Source of the DNA: Lumbricus rubellus
Lineage: Eukaryota; Annelida; Clitellata; Crassiclitellata; Lumbricidae
Direction: 5' to 3'
Assembly (NCBI GenBank): GCA_945859605.1
Contig: OX243824.1
Span: 27,465,640-27,529,639 of the forward strand
DNA length: 64,000 nt
Shown: one piece after another, positions 20,331 to 31,531 of the stretch
Position numbering within the stretch: the first letter of the stretch is position 1
Layout: every line of letters begins with the position of its first letter
Made by a program: the position numbers and the translations under genes
The notes under the pieces: model-generated
The model's input: only the letters and a program-made list of their open reading frames with translations
Databases searched by the model: none
Told to the model about the DNA's origin: nothing

Positions 20331-21719
20331 TCATTTAAATTTGGTCTCAATTACAAAAGTCCATGCATTTTCCTTCAACGTCAGTATGCAGGCTGTTCGA
20401 ATGATAGTACAAATTCCATGTCGATATGAAAATCCAAAGCATGGTTTATCAGGAAAGGTATCGCACACAAAGCGACATGAACTCCAAGACATTGCACCTG
20501 ACGTCATGATGGCGTCATGGTCAAGGCATTGTCCGGCTGATCGTTTATATTGCGAAATGGGATGAGAAGGATACGATGGTAGTTTTGTTATGTTAATGTC
20601 AGCCTCGATGCGAGTGAAAAGAGCATTCAGCTGGATATCATTAACTTCGTAATTCAAATCCGAGAGACCTTCATATGAACCATTCGCATTCTCTGCATAT
20701 CCGATTGCTATTATTTCATATCTTTTGGGGTTTTTCTGATTCGTTGAGTCTCTTCCATGAGGAATTGTACTGTAGCGAGATATTGCCGCTGGTGGCCTGT
20801 ATATACTCGAAACTTGACCCACGCGAGACCACATGACGTCGTCCTCTCCTCCCCATCCAAAATACCTCAACGGATATCCATTGATCTTCTGAAACATTTC
20901 TGGCTTAATCGATACAACTCCGCCAAAAGTTGGCCACAGGTGATAGTTGAATCTGTCGACCGATTGAGCGTAGTGGCGTGGCTGTGGGCCACAGGTCATC
21001 AGACACCGATCATCTTCAAGGATCATGTCGACGTCATGGAAGATGACACAGTCAAAGGAGAACCTCTTGGCAGCCTCGAGGAATCCGATGTTCATGGTGG
21101 CGGCTTTGTTGAAGATCGCTGGGTTGCGTTGGTCGACGACAAACACTCGGAAGTGAAGAAGCTGTCGTTTGAGAATGGGAATCAGGTGACGAAGTAGGAT
21201 TCGTAAGTGGTGCTCGCGGTCACGGCATGGTATCACAATCGCTAGACGGGTGTGTGAAACACAATCCTCAGGTTTCCACTCTCCACCTACGAGAACATCG
21301 TTTCCAACGGTCTCAACGATATGATCCCAATCTGAATCATCGATCATGTTTACGAAAACTCTTCCTTGAAGAACGGGTGGTATACAAGGACACCAGTTGA
21401 CTTCAGTGACGTTTTCAGTCATGTTAACCATCTTCTGCTCACACAAACGACGTTCTTTGGAATGATATCGCTGAATGGACGCCAAGTCTTTTGCTTCAAC
21501 GGGTGACGGACTTACGAGAACCGGCTTAGAAGTCGATTTGGCAGCATGATGACGGACTTTGACTTGACTGTAGTTCACTCTCATCCTATGAACTGGCAAT
21601 TGTCTGTTTAGGCCTACATCTTTTTGCCAGATGGTGAAGCAAACTATCATCGTCATGCCAATAAGAGTTACACAGACGTAGGACTTAAAAACGCGACTCG
21701 AATGCTTGTAACGTGTCAT
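20331..21719 (-). CDS. Beta-1,4-galactosyltransferase family protein (GT7), single exon
   Basis: This is a predicted Golgi type II glycosyltransferase that transfers Gal or GalNAc from UDP-sugar; 462 residues from the ATG at 21717-21719. A signal anchor lies at about 12-31, followed by a stem with N-glycosylation sites. The catalytic domain has AIVIPCRDREHHL (from 160), FNKA (203-206), the metal-binding DVD (229-231), FGG (265-267) and GWGGEDD (288-294). Two features differ from vertebrate B4GALT1. The donor-selecting Tyr before FGG is Thr264. The Met and His metal ligands after the GGEDD block align with Ile313 and Tyr316. A C-terminal extension (397-446) with six Cys looks like a PAN/apple-type fold. 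The frame is intact. B4GALT1-type genes have several exons, so this may be a retrogene. The exact sugar specificity is unknown. Confidence 0.9.
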   Translation of the reverse strand: MTRYKHSSRVFKSYVCVTLIGMTMIVCFTIWQKDVGLNRQLPVHRMRVNYSQVKVRHHAAKSTSKPVLVSPSPVEAKDLASIQRYHSKERRLCEQKMVNMTENVTEVNWCPCIPPVLQGRVFVNMIDDSDWDHIVETVGNDVLVGGEWKPEDCVSHTRLAIVIPCRDREHHLRILLRHLIPILKRQLLHFRVFVVDQRNPAIFNKAATMNIGFLEAAKRFSFDCVIFHDVDMILEDDRCLMTCGPQPRHYAQSVDRFNYHLWPTFGGVVSIKPEMFQKINGYPLRYFGWGGEDDVMWSRVGQVSSIYRPPAAISRYSTIPHGRDSTNQKNPKRYEIIAIGYAENANGSYEGLSDLNYEVNDIQLNALFTRIEADINITKLPSYPSHPISQYKRSAGQCLDHDAIMTSGAMSWSSCRFVCDTFPDKPCFGFSYRHGICTIIRTACILTLKENAWTFVIETKFK

Positions 21720-21731
21720 TCTCGATCCCAA

Positions 21732-22990
21732 AACTCTGTCTATATGTCTCTAAAAAGACTGAAAATATCATTCACGAATTACGAAAACAACAACACCAGT
21801 TAAAAACTCTTCATTGCGTGCATAGTTTTGATATAAAAACGATAATACATAATTATCTCAAAATCAGATCTGCCGTGCCAAAAAAGAATTACCATAATGT
21901 ATTATTCTTGCAGAAATCGTTCTCGTTTTGGATCTCAATGAGGAGGTTAGAACGAGCTCCTCTTGTAGGTCTTGCATATAAACTCAAGCATTGGAATAAT
22001 GGCTAGCCATTAAAGTCTTATGACTTCTTATTGAAGTAATTGGTATCATTATGTTTCTTTACTGTCTTACCTTAGACCAGAGCTCTGCGCCGACTTGAGA
22101 GTGTCATTTTTGGTCGCCGGTCGAAGCGCGCCGGTGTCGAGTGACAGAGTCCCCCCTAAAAGTCTCCCCCGGAGACTTTATTTCGAAACTGATTCTCCCC
22201 CCCCCCTGCGGATCTGTTCCAGAATAAATTCGTCCCCGGAGAGTATAATTATTATTCTGAAATAAAGTCTCCATGGGGAGATAATAATATTATTTCCGCC
22301 GTCCACGAAATAAAGTCTTCCCTGTTCAGCGTGAAATGGGCTACAGTTGCATCAAATTTAGAGATAGCAAGCTAAACGGTTAGTTTACGTTGCCAGATTA
22401 TTTAACAAGAAAATATATATATTTTTACTTCAAGAAATTTCTTCCATTACAGAGTTTCAGCCAGGAGAGACTCTGTTTCGGGGGAAACTTTTAATCGGGT
22501 GTTGACTTTATTTCGTGACACAGGCATACAAATATCGGCAACGGCGGCGCCCTTTAAATGCCGGAACTAGCGGCGAGGCGTCGTGGGATAAGTGCTCCAA
22601 TGTCGCATACTTACTTTTAAATTTGATATACAAGCAACCTATTTTATTAAGATATGCAATGTATGCTCAGCAATTTTTTGGGGCTATTATCTCGTCTTAA
22701 ATTAACATGAACAATATTATTATTCTCAGAATTATTAGACGCTCAATTAAAAGATTCTACAAACATACATGCATACATACACCAACCCACACATGCATAT
22801 ATCACCACTTGGTGCCGTCAGCTTTTGGAGCTCTGGCGACAGTCACGATGTATCCTCTCCAGTGTTGCCTCTCTCTTGTCGCCTCTCTTAGCGCCTCCAA
22901 GCTCATACCGGAATTTTCGTTTTTCCATCCATCCGTCCATACATGCATATAAGCCATAATTATATACACAGATTACATATACACTTATAC
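21732..22990. other. Upstream of the B4GALT-like gene, no gene seen
   Basis: Bases 22130-22330 are rich in short GAAATAAAGTCTCC-like and CCCC runs, some in opposite orientations. On the minus strand a possible splice acceptor (TTTTTAG, near 21752) precedes the B4GALT-like ATG and could end a 5' UTR intron. Nothing else was recognised. Confidence 0.45.
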
Positions 22991-23002
22991 AAAACTTAGT
23001 TA

Positions 23003-23350
23003 CATACATACATACATACATACATACATGCATACATACATACATACATACATACATACATACATACATACATACATACATACATACATACATACATACA
23101 TACATACATACATACATACATACATACATACATACATACATACATACATACATACATACATACATACATACATACATACATACATACATACATACATACA
23201 TACATACATACATACATACATACATACATACATACATACATACATACATACATACATACATACATACATACATACATACATACATACATACATACATACA
23301 TACATACATACATACATACATACATACATACATACTTAGATACATACATA
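23003..23350. repeat. (TACA)n microsatellite, about 350 bp
   Basis: Almost uninterrupted tetranucleotide array with two variant units. Because four is not a multiple of three, it gives long open frames on both strands (MYVC and HTYI repeats) that are not genes. Confidence 0.97.
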
Positions 23351-25565
23351 CAAACTGTGTTTGCGTAGAAATGTTTATGTAAATCTTGTCAACAAAACAG
23401 GGTGCTTGTCATTCCTTAATTTCTCTTTTCAAAGCACACTGATCATAACTTGATCAGAATTCACCACCTTTCCTGATTTATCGGCCAATAATCCGAACGA
23501 CTTCCTCTCGAAACTCTTAGCATCTTCTTTAAACCTAGTTGCTGTGCATAAGTCTTTCGATCTAAGCAAGCCATGTCACAATAAGTGAACTTGTTTTATG
23601 CGATTTTTTCCCTATTCTCATCCCATTATGTGAATGATTGCTCAAATTGTTGACCAAATAGGATCTTTGGTCAATTGCCTAACCTTGTTCCATTGTACAT
23701 AATAGACAGGCCTATTAACGTTCGAAAGCTTAATTACTCACCAATTTCACATATTTTATGTCACGTACAGCGTGGGAGTTTAATAATGGTAAAAAAAGTC
23801 GGAATTAGGTATTAACTGGCCGGCAATTGAGAATCACAAGCCTGCAGATGCGACCAATTGCCTACATAAAATTTGCAACATAATAGTAACTTGTATCCTA
23901 ATACTAGGGGGCAGACGGTTCTGTTCCATCCTACGGTCAGGAAAGAACGCAAACACGGCAGACCAATTCACTTAGGCCTATGCCTAGTTCTCTTTACCTT
24001 CTTTGCTGCCATAATTCAAATCGAATTACAAAATCCACAAATATTTAAACGATAAGCGCACTGTTTCGAAAGTCAAAACGAATAGGTAGCATCATAGGCT
24101 TCATAGCATTGTTGCCAAGAAAATCGAAGTAGATAGCCTACATGTAAGAAAAAGATTTTACTTTGCACTGACGCAACAGTTGTTTTCGCGAAATTATGCA
24201 AGAGATGAAAATGCAACGAAAAGAAATAAACGAATCAACGTGACATCGGCGGCGCTTCGCCAAATTTTCGGCGGCGGCGCGCCGACTCAAAAATCGACGG
24301 CGGCGCCCACAAAATGGCGGCGGCGCGGTGCGGCCGACGAAGTGCTCTGCTTAGACCTTAGTCCTTCCTGTGCAGGACTGCACATAGGACAATGCAGCTT
24401 CTCCATTCTCCTCTGCCCATCGACATCTCTACAGTGTTCTCCCACGTCTTACTGTGGCACTGAAAAAATGTTAAAATAATTTTATAAATAATATTATAGA
24501 GTGTAGAGTAGGATGGTCCTCAAAAATAATGTTTTGAATTTAGCTGATGGTATTATTTCATTTTGTTACATGGCCTTTGTAGTGAATAAGTGCCAAATTT
24601 CAGCCCGATTGATAGATATTCAGTGGTAGCTCTATGCTCCTGACTTTTCACCATTCATGACAATGGCGAAAAATAAGCAAATCATAGCATTTGAAGTATA
24701 ATAGGCAAGAACTCTTTTAGAATTTAGATCAAAGAAATAAACTGATCATCGTAGACTGTAAGAGATTGAGTGTCATATAAGACTTACATGTAGATCTACT
24801 GAATACCGATATAAAGTTAATATTTTTGTCTTAAAATAATTTTTAAAAGTATAGCAAAGCCAGCCATAATTATGCTGTACATGTTCTGCATGAGCAACAG
24901 TTTTAGAGGGTTTTCGATTGTAGGAGTCTCACCACACTCAGTCGCCAGTATGCCTAAACACATAATTGTTTTCGTCAAGGAACTGAGCTCTGTGCTCAGA
25001 TACAACCTGCGTTAGGTATTTCTCCCATTCATTTTTAGTGATAGATGATTTGAATTATTTTACGAGTTTAACACCCTTCTCGGCAATGCCGTTTACAATC
25101 CTGAGACTCTTTGTGCACTGTTTTGTCTTCTGAAAGTCATGATTTCGTTTCGATTGTTCAGTTATCAATCTCAGTTTGGAACTTACATTGCCGTTCTACT
25201 ATCTGTAAGAAGTTCAAAGTTTTGACTGTCCCAAAATCTTCAACCTGTAATTTAATACGCTGCTCACCTGCACTTGAATGTATGTTTCACATGCTCGTTT
25301 CGTTCTTGAATTTGAGATGCCTTGAAGTCTTTGATGATCAGTCTGGCTTGAACTATGTGGATAGCCTAATGGATGATAAGTTTCATGCTTTTTTACCTAA
25401 AAATAGTTTTATGTAACTATCCTATCATGCTCATTCGTTAGTCTCGTCAATGGGTAAGGGGGTAAGGCTCCAAGCTATAGTGTCCAGGAACCCTAGCTAA
25501 GTTGCTACGCAGCTGAATGTCCTGGTATTGCACTCACAAAACCTATCGATCATCCAGCGTCTTAC
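23350..25565. other. No convincing gene
   Basis: A frame at 23925-24052 has a basic stretch then a hydrophobic segment (LGLCLVLFTFFAAIIQI) but no start codon or donor, so I do not call it. Bases 24245-24335 are GGC-rich. Nothing else was recognised. Confidence 0.45.
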
Positions 25566-25567
25566 TA

Positions 25568-26539
25568 TCTATATTATAAATAAAAATGTAACTACGTTCG
25601 CACGAATCTTTGGGCTCAAGGATCTTCGAAAGTCCTTGACGGATTCTTTTCAAAATTGCAGCAAAACGTTCCGTTCCAATAGGCGCGGGTTTGCAAAATG
25701 CTTTTTTTTACTAAAATCGTTCATAACAAAAAAAACAACTTTCACTTCGATTCGCGGAACCACCGTTTTGAAACGCGCCCGAATTCGGTGAAGGCATAAT
25801 TATTATGGACGGGTTGAATTTGAACTCGGAATCGGTCGAATCGAAGTGAAAGTTTAAAAAAAAAGATTTTATCAAAAAAGCATTAGGCAAACACGCGCCT
25901 ATTCTACGGCAATTTTTAAATTTCCGGGATCCTTGCTCCGAAAGATTCGTCCGTACGCAGTTACATTTTTATTTAGGTCTATATAGATATTCAACACATT
26001 CAATAGCGGCCCAGTTGCGTTCGCCTTACCGCGTCGCTGTCGGGGAAAGACGGTGTGAGGGAGAAAAGAAGGGGAGGGAGCGGGACGAAGAGGAAGGCGA
26101 GGGAGCGAAGGGGAGGGATGGAGGAGGGAGGGATGCCGGGAGGCAGAGGAAGGGACGGAGGGATCGGGACTGGGAAGTGGAAGAGGGGAGGGTGCATGGG
26201 AGGTGGAGGAGGGTAGGGTGCATGGGAGGTGGAGGGGAAGGGAGGGGGAACGGGGACGGGAGGAGGTAGAGGGGGAGTGGAGGGGTTGGACGGGGAGGGG
26301 TGGAAAGAGGAGGGAAGGGAAGGGAGGGGTAAAGAGACGGGAGGGGAAGGGGAAGGGGAAGGGGAGGGGAGGGGTGGGAGAGGGGTGAGGGAGAGGGTTT
26401 GGGTGGAAGTGGGGAGGGGAAGGAGAGAAAGGGGAGGGGAGGCGAAGGGGGAGGGAGTGGGTGGGGAGGAAGAATGGAGGTAGGGAGGGATGGTTGGATG
26501 CTCTTTTCAGCCACAGCAACGCGTGGCCGGGTACGCTAG
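25568..26539 (+). mobile_element. Non-autonomous Helitron-like element
   Basis: It begins TCTATATTATAAAT after A and ends GGTACGCTAG before T, the Helitron TC...CTAG rule with insertion between A and T. A hairpin (GCCAC/GTGGC) lies eight bases before CTAG. Bases 25568-25800 are repeated as a diverged inverted copy at about 25805-25990, giving a foldback. A polypurine block fills 26040-26490. No Rep/helicase is encoded. The 3' end matches the remnant at 636. Confidence 0.65.
26040..26490 (+). repeat. Polypurine tract inside the Helitron
   Basis: About 450 bases almost entirely G and A on the plus strand (GGGAGGGGAAGG-like). It creates Pro/Ser-rich and Gly/Arg-rich open frames that are compositional. 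Triplex or quadruplex formation is plausible. Confidence 0.9.
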
Positions 26540-27460
26540 TATATTATAAGTCTTATAGCCTAATTATATTGATTAGCCTAATTATTATGATCCAACGAAC
26601 ATTCAGGAAAAAACCCACAATTAGTGTCTCAAGACGACGTGGAATTCTTAGATTTCAATAGGTGGAATTTAGAATTTTTGAATCATTAGAAACTAGACAG
26701 TAGGCCTAGGCTATATTCAGTGTAAACATTTTCATTCAGTAGAATTTTTACAATATAAAATAGAAAAGCTATTTTAACTTTGGCAAAGGCCGATTTTAAT
26801 TTTTTAAATATTGACAAGAAGCACGACTTTTATGACGATTGCATGCATGGTGTGTTGCCAAATTTGGTTTCTAGTTTAGGTGTGTCGCGAGTGGAAAAAG
26901 GTTGAGAACCTCTTATCTAATTCTTATTTAATTCCTTAGTGTAGGCCTGTCGATCTCTGTTACTGGTCGATTAAGTTAAGCATATTAATTAATAGTTCGC
27001 CACTCGTAATAGGCTAAAATACCTAGGCCTATCAACAGTTCAATTTAGCTTTTATAGCATCTACAGGCTACATTTGTGGATAAGAATACTGCCACCTTAC
27101 CTCTATCAAAGTCACTATGAGCAGCAAGAAGCACGAATTCTTTAGTGAAACTTGGCATTGGCTATTATGCCGACTCAGAACGAGACTTTAGTGAGCTTGG
27201 CCTGTGTTAATATCGCGTTGCCAATTACAAATGGGACGCTTGTGGATCTTAACCCTGATTGCACTGTGTTAACCTTTGCACTAACAATCTTGCGCCCTTT
27301 AGTCTGAAGCTTTCGCATCCGGCTCAAATGTAGATCGCATGACAATGAACAGCATATTTCCGTGTTATTTTACAACGCAGGCCCTTTAACTAAATCATCG
27401 ACTCACAGATTTTATCATTATGTAAGGCTATGTGCCCACGTGTAAGTAGGCCTATATCAA
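26540..27460. other. No gene seen
   Basis: AT-rich. It contains TAGGCCTAGGCTA at 26701-26713 and TAGGCCTA at about 27025 and 27448. No domain was recognised. Confidence 0.5.
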
Positions 27461-27471
27461 ATAACTTCGTT

Positions 27472-27903
27472 CAGAGATGCCACTCCTTGCTTTTTCCACC
27501 TAGATCTAGGTGTTTTTGGTCTTGTCTAGGTTTAAGCTTGTAGGTTTTTTCTGTCAGGATCTAGCCTTTTCTGACGGCGGTTTTCCCGACTTTTTATACA
27601 TAAAAATAGTCATTTTAAAGTGAAATTGCACAAAAAAAGAGTAAAAAGTCGAATTTTTTTGTGAATTTGGACCAAAAATTGTAAATCTTGGATCGAAAAA
27701 CTTACAAAGGTCATCAGTAATTTTATCGGGAAGGAAATGAGAGCAAATTTTAATCATCGGATAACTAAAAAAAGGTCGTCGGAAATTTCAAGCCGGAAAA
27801 ATGGAAAAATCCATGCATCTTCCAGTGAAATTGTCAATCTAGCCTTTTCTAGTCTTTTTTCGACCGGATCTGACCTTTTTCAAAATTCAGAGTGGCATCC
27901 CTG
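27472..27903. mobile_element. hAT-like MITE
   Basis: Termini CAGAGATGCCACTC and GAGTGGCATCCCTG are inverted. Flanking octamers ACTTCGTT (27464-27471) and ACTTCATT (27904-27911) are an 8-bp target duplication with one change. The interior has paired TCTAGCCTTTTCT motifs and no coding capacity. Confidence 0.75.
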
Positions 27904-28253
27904 ACTTCATTGCAATTATCTGACGAGTCTGACGACTCTTTAGTGTCCCGATGCGTCTCAAGAAATACGCAAAATCCTAAGTGGACCTATGTTGGCCTGC
28001 TAGTGCTATTATTGTGATAATGCTGTGGCCTCGATGCGCACTGTCTACAGTGTGTACTACTGTGTAGGCCCTAGGCCTACGTGCTCTCACGTTTCCTCAT
28101 GTTTGAATAGTGACTAATGGAAAAGGTTGTAAACTCTCGTATATGATTTATAATACATGTGTAGATCACTGCAGATAAAAGGTCTTGACACTGAAAGATT
28201 TACTTAAGTGACTACAGTGACTTTTGTGCATGCGTACACGAGGACATAGCCTA

Positions 28254-29474
28254 CAGGGTGGTCCAACGTAAATGCAACTTTTTTGACGCCTTATAACTTG
28301 GACACTTTTTATCAGACCGACATGACCTATGTATCAGATTGAACATAATTATCCATTCTATCATTCTGGAAAATATTTACGAGATAATATTACGACGTCT
28401 TGTGGTACTGCTATTTATATCCGATGTCACATTTTCGTGCCGTAAAACAGCAAGAAAAACAAAATCTGAAACTGAATATGTCAAAAAGCTAGCCTTGGTC
28501 GTTCTAAGTGTTGGTTGACGTCTGAATCGTGAATATCTTCTTGTCTGTGAAGCATGTGCTGTCGATCTTTTCATCTGTCATTCGCTTTTGAGTCATTTGT
28601 TATAGCCTTGAGCGTGTGGTTGCGCCTACTCGGCTTCTGAAGGCAGGAAGCACTTTTCACAAAGTGTGATGGTGTCGTTGGCTGTTTCGAAACTTGCAAA
28701 GACTTTGTCACTGCAAAGGCTAAGGTGAACAGTGTCTATTACTATGATGAAGTAAGCTTACTCGCAAGAGGACTGCTACATTCGCCAACAGTACTGTCTG
28801 GAGTTGATGGTTACCTCTTTCAGCAAGATGGAGCGCCGGCGCATCGTTCACATCATACGGTTGCCTGCCTATCTGAACGCTAACGTGACAGAGTTTATTG
28901 AACCGGAGAACTGGTCACCGAACAGTCCGGATTTAAATCCGGTTGACTATTCGATCTGGGGTTATCTTCAGCAACTGGTCTACCATGAACCATTACGTGA
29001 CGTTGAACATTTGAAATAAGTTATCCTTTGGTGCTGGGTTGAAATAACCCAAGCACTGGTGGACTCAGCCATCGATCAGTGGTAGTCTCGTGTCCATGCT
29101 GTCATTAAAGCACGTGGTGGACAATGGACATAATATGTGAGATACTGCTATACTCAATAGTATTGAGTATTTGTTTGACTGATGGTAAATCTACTCAAGA
29201 TAATAATTGTTATTAGTTGTTAGTACTAAGTGGTTGTTTAGAATTGTCATATTCAGTTTCAGATTTTTGTTTTTCTCGCTGTTTACGGCAAGAAAATGTG
29301 ACATCGGATATAAATAGCAGTATCACAAGACGTCGTAATATTATCTCGTAAATATTTTCCAGAATGATAGAATGGATAATTATGTTCAATCTGATACATA
29401 GGTCATGTCGGTCAGATAAAATCTTTTCAAGTTATAAGGCGTCAAAAAAGTTGCATTTACGTTGGCCCACCCTG
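28254..29474 (+). mobile_element. Mariner/Tc1-type transposon, transposase broken
   Basis: CAGGGTGG...CCACCCTG termini with about 190-bp inverted repeats, flanked by the TA target (28252-28253, 29475-29476). The interior reads in pieces as an IS630/Tc1/mariner transposase: VTAKAKVNSVYYY, GVDGYLFQQDGAPAH with the second catalytic Asp, then WSPNSPDLNPVDYSIWGYL with the third acidic block. A stop follows the second Asp block and the first part is deleted, so it is inactive. Both ends are intact and could be mobilised in trans. Confidence 0.85.
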
Positions 29475-29476
29475 TA

Positions 29477-30640
29477 CATTGTATTGTATTGTATCGTATC
29501 TATGAATTTATAAGGCGCCTCTCACAGTGCACACCAATCAGAGGCGCTCCCAGTACGTTAGGCCAAGAGAGAGAAAAATAGTCTTGAGACACCGAAAGAG
29601 GCATTTGGCCCACCAGTTAGTATGGAGGAACGCGTTGAAGAAGGAAGCTGGTTCCACAATGCCGGGCTAATGAGAGAAAAGACACGCATTTTAGACAAGG
29701 CAGTCCTAGCTCGCGGGACGAAGAGATCATGCCGATCAAAGGAGCGTAGCGGGCGAAGAGAAGTGGCCGAGGTCGGCAGATGGATGAGGTCACGAAGGTA
29801 CTTGGGAGCTCGGCCAGTATAGGACCGGCAAATTAACGTCAGAATCTTGAGTTGTATCCGAGCAGTAAGGGGAAGCCAATGAAGATGGTCAAACATAAAA
29901 GCAGAGCTGTGTCAATAGCGAGGAAGTCGGGCTATTAGTCTGGCCGCAGAGTTTAGAACAGACTGAAGAGGGGAGAGACGAACTTTTGGAAGGCCAACGA
30001 ATAGCGAGTTGCAATAGTAGATTCTGGAACAGACGAAGAAATGAGCAATTGAAGTAAAGACAGAGGAGGAGACGGAGCGACGGATTGCCCTAAGCCGACT
30101 CAGATGAAAGTAGGAAGAGCGAGTGAGACTGGCAATGTGTGGAGCAAAGGTAAGCATGCTGTCCAGGACTACACCAAGGTCTCGAACGCTTGATTGGAAA
30201 GTAAAGTAGGAAAATCTCTCTGAAAGAAGAGGCAAATCAAGCTTAAGAAGCTGTTGGCGAGTGCCGAACCAGATGAGCTGCGTCTTATTAGGATTCAGAG
30301 AGAGCCGATTGGAAGACATCCAAAGATGCAAGTCTTGAGAAAGAGCATCTACGCGGGCGGCAAGAACAACCTGAGACGATGATGGACCGTGAACAAGTGC
30401 CTGCACATCATCAGCAAAGAGGTGACCAGTTGCCAAGTGTTTAGAGAATATGGATAGAATGTCAGCAGTATACAAGAGATAAAGTAAAGGTCCCAGAACA
30501 GAACCCTGAGGGACACCATATTCGTCAAAGACCCAGGGAGTTCTGGAGTCTCCACAAATGAGTGCGATCAGTAAGGTAAGACTTGAACCAGAGCAGAGGG
30601 GTGCCAGTGATACCACAGGAGGTCTCAAGGCGCTGGTCTA
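29477..30640 (-). mobile_element. CR1-like LINE, 5'-truncated
   Basis: The minus strand encodes the second half of a reverse transcriptase. GVPQGSVLGPLLY and FADDVQALV hold the palm active site; then come WMSSNRLSLNPNKTQLIW, VRDLGVVLDSMLT and HLHWLPLTARIQLKILTL. One frameshift near 29900 splits the ORF; otherwise it is open. Endonuclease and N-terminal RT are missing. The 3' end carries an ACAATACAATACAAT tail that abuts the mariner element at 29476. Of the three LINE pieces in the window it is the best preserved. Confidence 0.88.
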
Positions 30641-31078
30641 CCATACATGTAGGATAAGTGTTTAAACAGTTATGACAATGAATACTCATAGGCCACTTTG
30701 TCACCCATGGACTTTATCACTTTCGCATTGTTCTATCTCTTGCGCTTGATAGATCTGCTGTTTATGCACACGGTTTAATAGCGTGTGCTTGAGACAGGGC
30801 CGTATCCAGGATTTGATTTCGGGGGGTGTTTCTTCGGGGGGAGATTTTCTGACGACCTTTAATTTGTAGTCGTCAAAATTTCTGATGACCTTTTTCTTAG
30901 TCGTCGGAAACGGCTTGCTTACCATTTTCCGCCTAATTTCATGTTTTTTTCATTATGTGCTAGTGAATGCATTTTATCAATTTTACATTCTCATTTCGGA
31001 GGGTGTTTTAATGGGTTTTTTCATGGTTTTTACATCATGTGCTAGTAAATGCGTTATATATTTTTTTATATTGTCCAT

Positions 31079-31425
31079 TTCGGTAGAGTGTTCAAACACC
31101 CAAAACATCCTAGCTACGGCCTTGGCCTGAGATGAGCTACCGGGCAGGAAGTTACTCCCAAACACAGGACGTTTGTCTTGCCTAAAATTTCGCAAAGTAA
31201 AACGCTTGCGTCACATTTGCCTAATTAGTTACATTTTTTCATATTTTTCATTTCGGAGGGTGTTCAAACACCCAAAACACCCTAGCTACGGCCTTGGCTT
31301 GAGATGAGCTAACGGGCAGGAAGTTACTCCCAAACACAGGACGTTTGTCTTGCCTAAAATTCCGCAAAGTAAAACGCTTGCGTCACATTTGTCTAATTTG
31401 TTACCTTTTTTCAGGGAAATTTTAA
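31079..31425 (+). repeat. Tandem duplication, 172-bp period
   Basis: Two copies share TTCAAACACCCAAAACA, CCTAGCTACGGCC and CCCAAACACAGGACGTTTG, with about 95 percent identity by eye. The left part resembles the end of a GGGCCGTATCCAGG-type element that starts near 30797. Confidence 0.75.
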
Positions 31426-31469
31426 TATTCTTCCTGTGGTCGATTTAAATCGAAATTTAAAAAAATAAG

Positions 31470-31531
31470 TTTGTTTGTATGTGCACTTGTTATAGCGCCC
31501 CTTCGAGCTCTCTCTATTCAAAGGCGCTCCC
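31470..31531 (-). mobile_element. SINE-A 3' fragment
   Basis: It matches 60105-60160 (TGCACTTGTTATAGCGCCCC and onward). It is cut off exactly at the terminus of the element starting 31532. Confidence 0.6.

Noticed and set aside
20757..21197. A 146-codon plus-strand frame
   Set aside because: It lies opposite the B4GALT-like catalytic domain and is a shadow of it.
22818..23349. Open frames of 100-175 codons on both strands
   Set aside because: They are translations of the TACA microsatellite and have no other content.
23003..23350. CRISPR-like periodicity
   Set aside because: A four-base unit without spacers in an animal genome; it is a microsatellite.
22070..24362. A possible large element with AGAGCTCTGCGCCGAC-like ends
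   Set aside because: The two ends match only loosely, with no target duplication; the similarity may be chance.
25899..26519. A 206-codon Pro/Ser-rich frame and Gly/Arg-rich frames opposite
   Set aside because: They come from the polypurine tract of the Helitron; stops are rare there by composition.
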